DNA of 64,000 nucleotides from Apostichopus japonicus (Eukaryota > Echinodermata > Holothuroidea > Aspidochirotida > Stichopodidae): positions 6,378,984-6,442,983 of the forward strand of contig NC_092564.1 of NCBI RefSeq assembly GCF_037975245.1. The letters are read 5' to 3'. The notes under the pieces were generated by a model. That model was not told where the DNA came from and made no database searches. It saw nothing but the letters and a program-made list of their open reading frames with translations. Of this stretch, positions 24,294 through 38,424 are shown piece by piece. Position numbers and translations under genes: made by a program. Position 1 is the stretch's first letter, and every line of letters starts with the position of its first letter.

Positions 24294-26320
24294 GCAATAT
24301 ATTCAAGTCGAAAACGCTACTATAAGCAACTTTACAATTCGGTTCGGCTGAAACTATATACACCCCAACCGTCGTACTAATCTCAGGTCATATACACAAC
24401 GTGAACTGTTCAATTACAACAAAACACCATAAATTCTCGTCACGAGAATTGAACATGGCTTTCGTGATATTCATTGGTATTAAATGTTTAAAGTGATTAA
24501 ATGTTTGGGTAATACTTCATTTTTGACATCCAATGTTATAGTAACGATGAGTCATGGTCTGGGATAGACATCAGGGATTCCAGCTTGCAATACATTTCAT
24601 TTTTCTTCATCAAAACTTAAAGCAATCGGTTGCCTTTTACGGAATAAGGGTTGAAGCCATTAATTAAAATATGTTGCAACAGAACCCCCAAAAAACTCTA
24701 GTCATTTGTCAGTTGGTATTAATATAGCAAATAATATTGTTTTAATTAATTAGATTGGAGAGTTACGTTACAAGACATCTTTGTAAAATCTTGAGAAAAA
24801 AAAAAACCTGTCGTGTTTAACCCCCCCCCCCATCCCAAACACACGCACACAAAACCCAACAACAACATCATCAACAAAAACTATACAACAGTAAACAAAG
24901 TATAATTTTAGCCTTTTCGACCTAAAACACATTTATAGAAGAGGTACCATTAACAGTAGCCCATATGGTATATAAAAAACGCTCTTGTTATTTGAATTAG
25001 GATTTAAAATTATCTTGTATTATTAATTACAATGGATTAATGTCACAAGCTATGGGTAGAATCTTGAAAAAGTTTGCTGCTTTTCAAGAAAAAAAAAAAC
25101 ACAAAAAACAACAACAACAAAAATATAAAAAAAAACTAATTTTGTTGAGTTCAGACCTAACATATTTTCATGGGATATTTAGCAATAAATATTACATATT
25201 TTACATAATAAGGCTTTGTCTGAACGTATTATTGCCATTTATTGCTTAACCTGAGAATAAAGAAATCGCGACTGCATTTGAATAATGCCCGAAATAAGAA
25301 ACTAACAATATTTATTTGAGACAATTGTTCAACTAAAACTAGAAGTAAAAATTTAGAAAATATAGTGAAAAACTGATCAAGAAAGACCCCAAAAAAAGAA
25401 TCTGCTACTTTAAAAACGGAGTCTACAAATATAATACAATGTACTATACATAGACTATAGTAAGCATCGTCTTTACTGGTTTCGAAGCTTAGAGTAATTA
25501 GCTGCGCTTGAGTAAAGTAAGTTATAAGTACAAAGTAAAATCGGTAGAAAAAGAAAGGGGGGGAGGGGGGAGATGAAACCATTCATATACATGATCAATG
25601 AGACTGTTTTCGTCTTTCAGAGAACAACCATTAACAAATAAACTCGTTACTATTTCTAGTCATAAAAAACACCGAAGCATGATATATTTTTCTCTCAAAA
25701 GAAGAAAAGAACGAAAAAGAAAAGTATTGTCGATGAAAAGAGTCACTCTTGTATAAAATATTACAAATTTTACAAATATATAAATAAAGTGTGATAGCCT
25801 ATATCAGATAGGGCCATGAACCATGAATCCAATGTCATTATATATATGTTGGATCTAGGTACATTCGCAATTAAGGATTTCTATAAATAACCTTGAAATT
25901 AAGACTAAAAGTCCATCCGAAAGGGTCAAAGACCGCACATAGGACAATTACAGTTGGGAAGGGGAGGGGTAAATCCGAAGTAGAAGGGATGGGATGGGGA
26001 GGGGAGTTGGCGGGATTCGCTTTGTGAAAATATGGTTTGTTTATTTTTTCATCCTTTATCAAAACAATAAATAAATAAATATAAAATAAAGAATGTTGTT
26101 GTCTTGTTTCCCTAGTCCTATGTCCACAACTTTTATAACAGTTTTACACAATTTCAAGTATCACAAAGCAATCATAACGAAACTCAGAATATTGGAGAGA
26201 TAAACAGTTTCGGGAACATAGGGGGGGGGGGGGCAAGATGATAAAAAATACCAGACAGTTATCAATTTGGCAAGAAAACCAAACTTTTGATAGACTTCCA
26301 TTAGAAGTAATTATAATTAT

Positions 26321-26578
26321 TCATATAATTATAAATATAATGAAGTAACTATAGATACAAAGAGTTACGGTATATCCATTCCTAAAGTGAACATCTTTCT
26401 GGATTTCCTGTTCACTCAAAAGCTCACGGATTTTGTGCTGGTCCTCGTTACCAATCTGGTTGGATATATGCTGAGTGTATTTGGAAACATAATCTGTTAT
26501 TTTAGTGGCACCGTTAATCGCATCGGGAATGAAAACAATCATGGATATAAAATATAGAAATGAAACAAAGCAATTCAT
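26321..26578 (-). CDS. Candidate small secreted protein or first coding exon, unknown
   Basis: An 85-codon frame starts with MNCFVSFLYFISMIVF, a plausible signal peptide ending near AINGA. About 45 mixed polar residues follow, for example ITDYVSKYTQHISNQ and IRELLSEQEIQKDVHF. The last 17 residues turn into an Ile/Phe/Tyr-rich run. A possible donor, ACC then GTAACT at about 26,369, lies just before that run, so the coding part may end there. No homologue is recognised. The size alone is within what chance gives in AT-rich DNA. Confidence 0.3.
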   Translation of the reverse strand: MNCFVSFLYFISMIVFIPDAINGATKITDYVSKYTQHISNQIGNEDQHKIRELLSEQEIQKDVHFRNGYTVTLCIYSYFIIFIII

Positions 26579-27144
26579 TTAATTTGTGAAAGATGTCGAT
26601 ATCATCTACAATTGGATTAACTGGCGAATAATTTTCGAATGAAGAAAACAACCCTAATTATTGTAATTTCATAGATCCCTTCGTCATACAAATGATAGGT
26701 ATCTAATTTTCTGTGGATATTAAATATCATTGTCAGATTGATACAAAATAACAAAACAACGCGAAATAAAGCATTGCGGTACCTTAACTAGCCCCCCCCC
26801 CAAAAATATATATATATATATATAAAACAATATAAAACAATATAAAAAATAAAGAAATAGCAAATGATCATCACTGTGGATATTTTTTCATGGAGAGTAG
26901 ATCCCCCAAAGTCCCGTGGGCTCGTCCATGCATGCACAGATTTTCAGAAGAGCTAATGGAAAGAGAATAAAAAGGTTAACACAAAAACATTTGAAGATTT
27001 GTGAAATTAATCAGTCAACCCCTCATCGTTCACCTTGATTCTTGTACGCTAAATCAGATTAGACATGTAAACGTTAGTAATAAAAATGTAAATTTTATAT
27101 GCCTAGTCTTAAATATAGTATACATTGAGTCCTGGAGGTTATAG

Positions 27145-27151
<7 letters not shown>

Positions 27152-27202
<51 letters not shown>
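27152..27202 (+). repeat. (TA)n microsatellite
   Basis: About 51 bp of perfect TA dinucleotides. Confidence 0.95.
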
Positions 27203-27205
<3 letters not shown>

Positions 27206-28070
27206 AACACCAATGCAATAACATAAACCTTCATGGTTTAATTTGTGGTTAATGATCATCGTGTTACTACATGGGACTCCACTTCTCAAAGAAATCTGCT
27301 TTTCAAGTTATTGCGTGGTCATTTTGATTGTTTGAGTTGTGGATAAATTACGGTCCATTATTTGTTTGAAGTCTTGTAAGTTAAATATTCATAACTTTTA
27401 TGATATTATTATTGTTTTAACAGTATATATCTATTGGCTCTAAGCCTTGAAATTTAGCCCATCTATGACGAGTGTCTCACGTGATTTTTGTTAATTAATT
27501 GTGAACCAAAAAGCTGACGAACACAGCAAACATTTTGAAAGTTGTTTTTCTGTACATTCATTCTGTACATTCAGCAAGTGTTAAAGAAAAACCTTTGAAA
27601 GCTTGGTTATTTATGTATACATATTTTTAAACTGTGTTAGTAACGGTATTAATTATACTACATATCCCCGAGAGTACTAAACTCGCAAGTATTTCTTTTT
27701 TTCGGTAAACAACACGTCATTAATTAATAAACACAAACTTTTATCTAGAAAAGTTATACAAATTGTAGTAATAAAATATATAAACCAAGTCTTAGCACAA
27801 ATTTAATGATCTAAAAAAAAGAACGCGGTAGTATTGTCCCAGTTGATAGGCACGTTAATATATAATCTACATAAATATTTTTTTTAAAAAAAGATATAAA
27901 TATCATAAATATTATACTTTTTCCTGAAATCGAGCAAGTCCTTTCAATTAAGGCTTGGAAACAATTGTTTAGATACAGTGGGACTAGATTCATGGACAAT
28001 TTTTCAAGAGTTTTGTATAATTCTGTTGAAATACAATCAATGACAACAGTATTAGATATTACTCATTTTA

Positions 28071-28176
28071 TACATCTGTATTACATTAAACCATTAAGTT
28101 CGCATCAATTCGGTTTTATTTATTTATACATCTGTATTACATTAAACCATTAAATTAGCATCAATTCGGTTTTATA
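28071..28176 (+). repeat. 56-bp tandem duplication
   Basis: TACATCTGTATTACATTAAA begins at 28,071 and again at 28,127. Each copy continues to CATCAATTCGGTTTTA with few differences. Confidence 0.9.
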
Positions 28177-31100
28177 TTGTTCGGTTTATACATTTCATGA
28201 AAAAATGTCATTTTCACGAACATATTGAAACCAATAGAAAGTATTCACTGCACTCATTAAAAGACAATAAAAAATAATTAAAAGTTGAAACAAATGAGCA
28301 AAAAAAAAAAAAAAGGCTGAAAAAGGTATATTTGTGAGAAAACTTCATTATCCAATTATTCGGCCAATAATGGTCTTACACTGTTTCCAATACATGCTGT
28401 AAGTAGGAGTGTACATTTACATAAGAATACTTCGATACATTCACAATTGGCAAAGAAATGAACAATTTTATACTTTTTTCTGTGATGGTAAAACAAGAAA
28501 ATATCGGCTGAGAAAACGTATCACCATCACGAGAAATATGAGAAAACTCAAATTTTGGTTTATTTCAAAGGTTCGAATACTTTTTTATACAGTACAGTGA
28601 AAATAAAGGTACATTTTGTGTTTATTTTCTTCGCGTCAACCACTTAGGCTTTATCAATATTATAGGCTACGTTTGCGGTATTGCAGGGATATATAGAGTA
28701 CTTTTTTTGTTGGTTATTGCAAAAGGCTATGTTTATCTCTCAGCACTATAATTTGAAACCGAACGAAATCCTGGTTACTGGTTTTAACCGCATCAATATT
28801 GTTCACTTCGCATCAGTGACCTAAAACCAAATCATTTTGAATTATTTCATATTTCGTATCTAATAGCAACCCGAAATTAACAACTTATCAGGTCAATTTT
28901 TATTGCTATAGTAACATTGCAATAAATACGCTTATTTTATTTTTCACTCTTTTTTTTTCTTTTGGTTGAACCAAATATATACAACGCGGAGATCATAGAA
29001 TACAAAGATTTGATACTTCCTTCTGTGCAAATTAGACTTGTTAAATGTAGAAAAAAGAATAAAGTAACTAGGGCAAACAGAACTTTTGTCTCGAAATAAT
29101 TTGTACGTGATGTTTTGATCAAAAGTAATGTTGGTAGTTTACTAATTACATAGTCTACTGTCTATGTAAATAAATAAGAGACATCGGCAGAAAGGTATAC
29201 CATGTTAATGGTTAAAATGACCCCCAGTCTTATCCTAGTTCAGGAAATAAAAGTCTTATAAAAAATTACGAAGGAAAAAACACAAGACGTTGTTCGCCCC
29301 CAAATTTCGTCGGCGGCGGTCCTGTTAATGGGATATGGGTCATACCCCGGAAGGTATAATCGTTTTTATGAAGTGAAAGAAGGCGCAGCCTCACGCCATC
29401 GTAAAAAATGCTGAGACAAAGAATAAAGAAGGTGTAATTTACATAAATTTGAAGAGAGATACAAGAAAGAAATTCGTATTCGAATTCAGACTAAAATGAA
29501 AAGTTGCAACCAAGGTTATTGCCCATTAAAACAGTAACGAAAAACGAAATCATTTTCAACAATTTTTGGATTTAGCCTACTTTCTAAATATGAATGTTTC
29601 TGTAATGATAATTATTTTGTTTATCCGTTTAAACATTTTCTCGGTGATATCGTCTTATTTTAAACCATGCTTGGAAGATAGATAATTATAAGTCTTTTTG
29701 ACGCTTTAAAATGAGAACTGAAATTTGTAAGCGTTATCGGATACATAGTTCTAACATTTTAAGAAAAGCTCAATCTGGAAACAGTACCAAAACCAGGGCA
29801 AATGTTACAAGTGAGCGATTTTTCTTTGTTTTGATAGGTGTTGTCGTATACATGCACACGCACCGACACCACACCCCCCCCCCCTCACCACCCCTTTCCC
29901 GATTTTGTGAATACATTCTCTTTACATGAAATAAGAAGTGACATTTTACTTAACGACAAGTACCATTCCCACTTGTTTAATGATAAAAGTACACTTGTTA
30001 TATTGAAAAGTTCCCATTTATTAAGAAGTTATGGAAATAGGTAATTAGAAGTGCCCTTTTGTTGAACTATTAAAAGCAAAAAGTAACTAAAAAGATGCCG
30101 TTGTGCTGAAATACCGGAATGTGGGGTACAAAATGCAGAGAGGATCCATTTTATGGGAAAGTGTTGAGACGATTTTGTTGTTTGCCCCCTTAAATCAAAG
30201 TCGCTCGCCCTTCGAAGTTGTGCCTCTCCCCCTCCCCCCACCCTCCCTACTCGATCCGACTGAGCCATCTTCCGCCGCCTGCATTGAATGAACTGACGTG
30301 ACTTGTCTGAATTACATATGCAGACGTTGCAATTGAATATTCTATTTGAAAGATGTTATAACAGATAATTCTTTGTTAAATAATGAACGACATGTCACTG
30401 CATGGTAATGTGATATCAATTTTTTCCATTTTCTTGAAAGGAAAACCATATCTGTTTAAAACGTGTAGGTTGGTCACTATATAGTTGTTTTTTTCTTTGC
30501 TTGTGCCATCTGGATAAATATGTTACTTGTCTCCAGTAGTATTCACATTTTGTAATTGTTTAAGCAGATTGTAGTAAGTGTTTAACAAGGTTGTAAATAT
30601 TTTAGTAAACATCTCTTTAGGTTTCCTAATTTCTCTTGTCAATCCAATTTTTTGTCTACATCGTGATGTGTTTTGCTTTCATTGTCCCTCGCCATCATTC
30701 AAGGGGGCGGGGGGGGGGGCGGTGGACTGGACTGGGGTAGGGTGGGGAGGGGGTTGGAGGTGGGAGGAGATGGGGCATATATATTGATCTAATATTTTCT
30801 TTCCATCCCGTCCCTTCCCTCACCTTTCCCTACCCTCGATTCACCAAACGTATCTTCAAATCTACTAAATTTTTCAAGTTATTAGATTAAGATCCTACAA
30901 ATCATATATATTTATATCAAGAGAGAGGCCAATTAGTCCATACTACACCGCTCACACAAGAGGAACGATTTGCCTAAGTTGGTTTGACCAGTTGACACGT
31001 AACTAGCAATTACAACTTTTTTTCTCAAAAATGTGTGTTTGGTGGGGGGGGGGGAGGGAGGGGGTGTGCGGCAAGGATCGGGGAGTTAGGGAGGCGGTCT

Positions 31101-31204
31101 GGTGTTTTGTTCTATATCCCATAGCAGTACTGAATGAGTATATGGCTGCCTGAGAACTATGCAAAACTGATTAAAGCGATGAAAATAACAACTGTCACAT
31201 TTCA

Positions 31205-31235
31205 CAATACATATAATATAAATATATATATAGGC

Positions 31236-31270
<35 letters not shown>

Positions 31271-31315
31271 CCTATATATATAGGCCTATATATAAATATA
31301 TATATATATATATAC
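31205..31315 (+). repeat. (TA)n tract with two TAGGCCTA palindromes
   Basis: TA dinucleotides surround TAGGCCTA at 31,267-31,274 and 31,281-31,288. The whole tract is nearly self-complementary and could extrude as a cruciform. Confidence 0.9.
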
Positions 31316-32520
31316 TGAAAGAATGTTTCGTAAGGCAATAACTAGGCTAACTCTTGAGTTTGATTTTTAAAACATTACACACGCCAGGTAGACAACGCCG
31401 CCAAGATATAAATGGTAATCAATTTAAAAATAACTCTACCTAACTTAGCCTTGAAGAATTAACAACGTTTCAAAACTTGACCCGATTTATAGGATGCTGA
31501 AGTACTTGTCCTTTAGTAATAGAAAATTGAAAAGGAGGTCGTGTCAGTAGCCAACCAGCATGCACCAGACTATATTCCGCAACCTTTCCCAAAACGACAC
31601 GTTTTTGAGCAGTAACAGTTATGATTTCATATCTTAGAAATTATAGTTCTCAATTAGAAAAGGATATTAATGTTACCAAGCTATTGTATTTAACACTTTC
31701 GCAGAATCATATCTATATTATACAGTGTCTAGTAAAATAGGATCGCCTCTGTTTGGGGGTCATGGTTGTGATGTTAGAAAAGACTGGCAATTTATAGAGA
31801 AAACTTAACTTACCATGGAGTAAGTTGACGTAGACTTCAGCGCAATTAGCGTAAATTATTGGGTCAAGTATTTACAGGATTTGCTTCAAGAACGCAGAGG
31901 TCAACTCACAAAGAACCAGGACCACCCAAAAATAGGGCATTGGTACAGTATGATATTCACACAGGGGCGGGAGAATTGGGGGTGTGGGGAGGGAGAGTGG
32001 GGTGTGGGAGAGGGGGAATCTGCAAGTAAAGGCTGCTATGTACAACAACGAGGGTGTCATAGGGTGCGTTAGGGGTGCGGCATAGGTAAAGTGGTGAGAT
32101 ACGTGTCGTGGGGTGAGGATGTATGGGAATGTTGTATGTAGTCGGTGGGGGCGTGAGTTGTGACAAGAATGTGACGGGTTGGCGGGGTGTGATGGGCTGT
32201 GGTGGGGTTGTGATGGGGTGTGGTGGGATATTGTGGTAAGGTGCAGTGAATAGTATGTTAAAGCAACTGATAGCGTTTCCTATAACCCTATTCCACTTAT
32301 AACCACACACAGCCACACAATTCGTTACAAGTGTGATACTGTGTTCATAGTCTAAATAAGTACAGTAATATATTTTCTATTTCCAAGAGGGTTTTTAACA
32401 AATCCGTAATTTAAGTCTCGAGAGTTTAGCTGCAGTCACAATTTCAGCCTCCGATTCTTATGAGCAAAGTATATGAAGGTTATGCATACAATGTAAACAT
32501 GTCGTTTATATTTTGTTTAG

Positions 32521-32650
32521 TTTGAAAACTAATGACAAAGAAAAAAATGATATTGAAATATTGTTTGGACATTTATACAACAAGATAGACATAGCTCAGT
32601 GGAAACGTATAGTTGATTATCAGAGAAGTGGCCAAACATTGTACATTCAC
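32521..32650 (+). CDS. Candidate internal exon, product unknown
   Basis: A good acceptor, GTTTATATTTTGTTTAG, precedes an open stretch coding a charged, mixed peptide that includes IEILFGHLYNKIDIAQWKR and IVDYQRSGQTLYIH. The only donor-like sequence, CAC then GTATCT at 32,651, is weak. The frame then runs into a (TA)n tract. I do not recognise the peptide. Confidence 0.2.
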
Positions 32651-32661
32651 GTATCTACTAC

Positions 32662-32664
<3 letters not shown>

Positions 32665-32732
<68 letters not shown>
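32665..32732 (+). repeat. (TA)n microsatellite
   Basis: About 68 bp of perfect TA dinucleotides. The Ile-Tyr open frames across it on both strands are artefacts. Confidence 0.95.
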
Positions 32733-32735
<3 letters not shown>

Positions 32736-33202
32736 AAAATATTAACTTTGTTATATAGCAAAGTATATATAACAAAGTATCAAGTTTACAGAAGAAACTG
32801 ATCTAACTGACCGACTGGCCAGTTCATTACATCCTGCTTTATGCAGATACGGTATGGAAGGTTATATGCTAATTTAATTTGGATGAATATTCATTAACTG
32901 GGGCACCCTAAATGGATTTGCACCAAACACGGTAACAAACAATTGAAATGATTATATAATCCCGAAGAAATAAGTAAATCGTGTAAAATTGATGGCATTT
33001 TTTTCTTGGTTAGTCGTGATCGAGTGACCTCATCATAAACTTAAACATTGATTTGAAGTATAGGTGGAAGGTGGGGGAAGGGGGGGGGGGGTGAGTGAGG
33101 TGAGTCTTACAGTTGTATTTGTGAAAAACAATGGAAAAGATTTAATACAATAATAGAGATAAAACAGAATCATGTGTTGTCCCTTTATGCCATTTTATAT
33201 CA

Positions 33203-33559
33203 TTGCCCAATAAGCTTGAATATCATAATTACAATAATTGGAATTGGAACAATGGTTTCTTTGATATTTTCTACATTATGTCATTTTTGTTTGTAAACAA
33301 CTTTTTATTATTTTTAATTTTCAACAAGATGAATCATCAATGTCTTTATGGCACTTCTTATGCAGGACCGAGAGTGCACTTTTTCTTGGTTAATATGTAC
33401 ATTCTTGAGTTCAACATCCAATTTGTTGTTGTGAAATTTTTGGCGAAAGATCGTGAAAGCGTAGAAAAACATATCATAGAATTATCCACGAGAGACAAAT
33501 TAAAGGCGGAGAATTTGGTTAAATCACACACTTTTGTTGTTTTCCATCTGGAACATTAA
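33203..33559 (+). CDS. Open frame of 118 codons, possibly a terminal exon, unknown
   Basis: The first half is rich in Asn, Phe and Ile and looks random. The second half is more protein-like (VVVKFLAKDRESVEKHIIEL, then TRDKLKAENLV). A good acceptor, CACTTCTTATGCAG, ends at 33,365, so a terminal exon at 33,366-33,559 is conceivable. No polyadenylation signal lies close after the stop, and its phase does not fit the candidate exon at 32.5 kb. No family is recognised. Confidence 0.15.
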   Translation: MPNKLEYHNYNNWNWNNGFFDIFYIMSFLFVNNFLLFLIFNKMNHQCLYGTSYAGPRVHFFLVNMYILEFNIQFVVVKFLAKDRESVEKHIIELSTRDKLKAENLVKSHTFVVFHLEH

Positions 33560-33739
33560 CAAGTGCATCGGCGCTTATGTAGGTATCTTTAATCGCTTTA
33601 CCTGATACTTCTCAAACTGAAACCTCATAAGAGAAACATTGTTATTGTAACTAATGTCAGTTTCAAGGCTAATAGTCTTCTCCAAAGCGTTCCGAACTGT
33701 CTAAATGACCCAGAACCATTTTCCAATCCCCACCCCCAC

Positions 33740-33790
33740 AAAAAACAAAAAAAAATAGAAAAGAAAAGAAAAGAAAAGAAAAGAAAAGGG
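33740..33790 (+). repeat. (AAAAG)n repeat
   Basis: Six or more AAAAG/GAAAA units followed by GGGGAAAAAGG. Confidence 0.9.
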
Positions 33791-33829
33791 GAAAAAGGAA
33801 AGAAGGTAGGGAAGAGCATGTTAAAATTC

Positions 33830-36800
33830 TAGTTGTCAAAATATTAGTTTTACATTAAAGTGGCATTCTACGTTGAATTGGATACGTAGGCTAGTCAGCT
33901 TGACTATATTCAAGGTTTATTAACAATTATTGCGTGAAAATGGAAATTTTTCAAAGCTTCTAATTTGTGATAAATACTAGCTTGTAAGTGCTTGTGTGAC
34001 AACCCTGTTGACTCAGAAAAGAATAAAATTTAATAAATAGATTTTGCTTTTTGAGAAAATGACCCTGTAAACATCTGAGGCTGATCAATTAAAGCGACTG
34101 GACTACTTAGTCTACCACACAGGCCATTAAGTCTCTCAGACTCTACTAATATCGGACCCTTTGAAGTTCCACCAGGTGAGTTTGAACTAAATTACATAGC
34201 TGTTAATTAAGATGTCTTTTAACATTTAAGACAGCTTTTGGGGGGTTGGTTTTGAAACCAGAATACAATAAGAACGGAGTCGAAAAATCTCATTTCAAAT
34301 GATTACGGAACGGTCCAAAGTGTGAAGAAAGAAAAACGTCTGTGAAACAATAGTTTAAGGAATGAAATTATGAATTAAAATGTTCATATTTTGAAAAATC
34401 TAGCAAGATACTACATCGTAGTTTGAAATCATACTTTAACCAATATAAGGAATGGAAAAATATTTTATTTCATGAAATGTCAACAATGGATCAACAAATT
34501 TTGCGAGAATCGGGTGGGAACATACAAGAATTTTGTATATAAGTATGTCGTGCATTTTCCATTATTATAATGTAATACTACAACAACAACAAAGTTACCA
34601 ATATTTTTTATGATAAGATTCCCAAACTTTTATCACATCATTTAAAAGTCGGGTCTACAAACCGCATATGGGCTGAAATGAAATAGAAGCTTGGTTCCTT
34701 GTAGTATAACCAACCAGCCAGCCAACGTTGAAGTAAATTTTTTGGGGGGTTAATTTTTCAAGTTTTTCAAGGATTGCATATCACCAGTTGATGCATGGAA
34801 TCACCTTAACGCGTTAATGCATCTCATTAGTGAAGAAATCCTTTGCGCATACAGTCTCTTTTTCTCTATCTCCACCTCTCTCCATCTCTCTCTGCCTCTC
34901 CTCTGTTTTTCTCTCTTCCTCTTTGCTCTGGAAAATAAAATGTGAACTCAGGCAGAAAATAGTTCATTTGCATGTAAATGGTTTTAAAAGAGAACTAGCA
35001 TATATAACTCCACAATAGCTGGTTTGCTTGGATACGCATAGATGCACCCGATTACTGGATATACTACAATGATTTATCAAACCTAATCAAACGATAGACA
35101 AGCCAGAACTGTACTATATGTAAGGTTTTCATCAAAATAAAAATAAAAGAAGAAAAAAAGTACAAGAATTAAGTTAAGCCTTAGGATAAGTACAATATGA
35201 TAATGACATGATCTCTTGGGTCAGATGACATTGTCAGTTAAGATCTGCTAGACACGATGACGTAATGGATGGAGATCGAGAAACGGTTTAGCGGGTATGT
35301 AATGTTGATGAAGATATTAAAGATGAAATTTTGTTTTCATACTTTTTTGTCAAATATCTAACTCTTTTGCCACTGGGGAGGGTTGGGGGGGGGGGGTGAT
35401 ACAGTTCTTGACCAGCCAGGTTAAGTATTTGTTGTATTTTTGTTATATTAAATAGTCCACATTTGGTCTAAACGGAGCTCAAATTTGGTTAAGGTTTATA
35501 CTGAGAATATAGAAGCATTTTCCTGAGCAAAACGTTGTTGTTATAGGTTAATGCATTTTGTAATGTATATTACATTATATCTAATTTTGATATTAAAAAA
35601 TAATGCTCAGTTCTCTTTCAGTTTCTCAGTTCTCTAATAACACAATCTTACCACCTTAAAAGTGCCAAAAAAAAAAAAGTATTGAATAAAACTGATAAAA
35701 GTTAATATTGTGAATCTTAAATAAAGTATTTGAGATTATATTTCTATTTGTTTTCTTCTCATGCTATGTATTTGAATTAATTTGTTTTTCGAAAATTAAA
35801 AATTTAAAAAAATTAATAACGGAAAATCTTTCAAATAATCGACCATTTTATTTTTAATTAGTGTTTTCGTTGGATTGTGAGCAATGGGACGCATGCGCAG
35901 TCAGCCTTAATGTATCTTTGTATCTTTGAGTCATTTTGACCAAAGCAGTAATATAGTCACTCACATTTGGTTATATATAGAACAACTTTAACTACGACCT
36001 AAGATTTACAATTTGGTTAAACTAGGGGTGTAACCAACATATTGGTACAAGGGGAATGGTACCTCTACCCCTTTGAGGAATTTTGGCAAATTGGAGGATG
36101 CTGGGAGCAAGCTGGTGCTATATTTTGAATCTTTTTAGACAATTTTGAACATTTTGCACTGATAATATAAGCTGTACCGCATAAGATGTATATTTATGTT
36201 CTACATTAGGACTTTTTGTAATATTTTATTCTGTCTGTCGGTGAGGAGCCAGGGTGGGGGGGGGGGGTGGGGCTGTGCCCCTTGATTTTGGTTGTGCCCC
36301 TTGGTTACAACTAATAATATAACTGTTGTCTATACTGCTTATTAGCAAAGTTAATAACCACCGCGATAACAAAATGTCGAACAAATTTGTATGAAATCTT
36401 ATAAGTACTCATTAAGAAGGTTTGATTGTTTTGTGAGGGGGGGGGGTGTTGTGGGGCTGAATTTCTGATGCGATTTGTGTGGACTTAAGTAACAGTTTTT
36501 TATTGCATTTCCTTGTAAATTGTATTAATTTTCCTTTTATTTTTATTTTACCACTTAGTGGCGGGGTTCACTCAGAATAATATCCAATAAATTCGTTTAA
36601 TAAAGGACAGAGCAAAAAATGACTTCAGGATTGTCCATCTTTTTTACTAAAATCATTTCTGTTCTGAGGAAATTTCGCTATGTACGTAAAAACTATAAAA
36701 TAGTGTACAAATGTACCGACAATAGAGGAATAAAAATGAGAAAAGGTTAAAAGCATATGTCAAGATTGGTTTTGATTTGTTGGATCTTGCTCATTTCCAG

Positions 36801-38420
36801 TACAATCGTTTAAGACTTAATTTCAAGTATAGAATCTTTGAACAAAGAGCGCAATGGATTAAAATACATGGAAATATTTATATGTTCTCACGAGGATAAT
36901 TACAAAATCAGTCGGCGATAAAAATTTCACAGAAAAAAATTATGCCCTGATTTAGTAACATTCTGTAAAACAAATGTATTTTTATGTCATAGTCCTATAA
37001 TGATAACGTTTTTTGTCTGTCCTTCAAAATGTCAAATCGCATATAAATCTCGACATGTTTATAACGTAACGGTGTTATAAAAAAAATTTCAGCAAAGAAA
37101 AAAAAATAAAAAACGGGTAATGTATAACAATGAAATCTGCGGATGACATTTAAATGACATTTTCAAAGGAAATTAAACAAATTCACGGACTGTTTTTTTT
37201 CTTTTTCTTTCGTTCTTTTTTCTTCTTCTATTTTATATAGTGTTTTTTTATGTTGTTTTTAGATCGAAGCTTAATTCTGATGTTAGCGTCTACAGGTAGA
37301 TAAATGACAGGCTAATGTGTGTACTTGCACGTTTTTGTCACGTTTTTGTCATCTCAGAAATATCAGGTGTACCATGTAATTAATAATTCTTCTCGTCTTC
37401 AATTTGTTTCTTCACTAAATTCGTTCTTTGACATTTATATATGGCGTCATGGTAAAAAAAAAATATGTGTTTTGCTTTTAATCTCTATCGAAATTGTGTG
37501 GGACTTTGTTCAACCCATTGTGTGACTTGCGGGTTTATTCAAAGTGGATTTTTGGAGGTCTAATTATTTTATAGCTCCACAAATTTGCTTAATTATCGTT
37601 TAAGGTTTTGCTAAGTTTCTCGATCTTATTTACGAAAGAGGTGACGCCAGACGGCAAATTACCTATTTAGAATGTGAGTAAGACTAATAGTTCTTCTTTT
37701 TTTTTTCTTTTCTAAACAGAGATGGGATACTTTTTGTTGTCCCTAGTAAGGCCAAGCTTCCGCCATGCTAAGAGACGGGAATGCCATATATAGGGGACGA
37801 CAGTGCAAACGAGATGTTATCAGCTAAACGTTAAGAGGTATACATAAGAAGGGACTAATTAAGGCGGCTCGTTTGATCTTCATTCATGGTTTGTTTACTT
37901 ACTTACTTGTGGCAAAACGAACGTAAAACCAAAACACCGTTTTTCGGTTTTTGCTTGCAGAGAAAATCCACTTGTAGCGGTAACATAATTTGGGCGTTCT
38001 TTTTTTTTCTTTTTGGTGTAAATTAAATTTCCAATGGCTCCAAAACAAATTTTCTGCCTTATTCCATTTAAAAGACCGTCCGTTTAACAATGGTACAACA
38101 AAAACAGACCGTGTGAGTGCGTATTATAAGGCGACAAGTCCTTTGTTAATAATGCGATTAGTGTGTTGTCGGTGAGGCTGTAGGAGTACACTATAAGGAT
38201 CGGTAGCAAACTTTTGACCATAATAGGTCTTTACAATAAGTGGATAACTCTCTTGGGCAGATTTCTGTTCTTTTGTTATTACCCTATCAGCCTCTGTGGG
38301 GCCAAATCTGCTGGAGAATTGTTTACGTACATGCGTTATTGTCTAAATCATTCATTAAAACTGGGACACGACATCTCTCTCTCTCTCTCTCTCTATTTTC
38401 AATGCTGGCGTGTGCATGCA
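33830..38420. other. Intergenic, mostly featureless
   Basis: G-runs near 35,383, 36,258 and 36,437. At 36,020-36,310 a GC-richer stretch repeats TGTGCCCCTTG and has GTAACCAA near one edge and TTGGTTAC at the other, perhaps a worn transposon. No gene is seen. Confidence 0.45.
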
Positions 38421-38424
38421 TCTG

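Larger units (their letters stand above)
24300..31200. other. Intergenic, mostly featureless
   Basis: Holds the candidate secreted frame at 26.3-26.6 kb, a (TA)n tract and the 56-bp duplication. There are also G- or C-runs near 24,822, 25,558, 26,221-26,233, 26,791, 29,872, 30,707 and 31,044. The rest shows no supportable gene. Confidence 0.5.

Noticed and set aside
36020-36310. Transposon suggested by GTAACCAA/TTGGTTAC edges
   Set aside because: The inverted repeat is short and no target duplication was found. It was left as a remark only.
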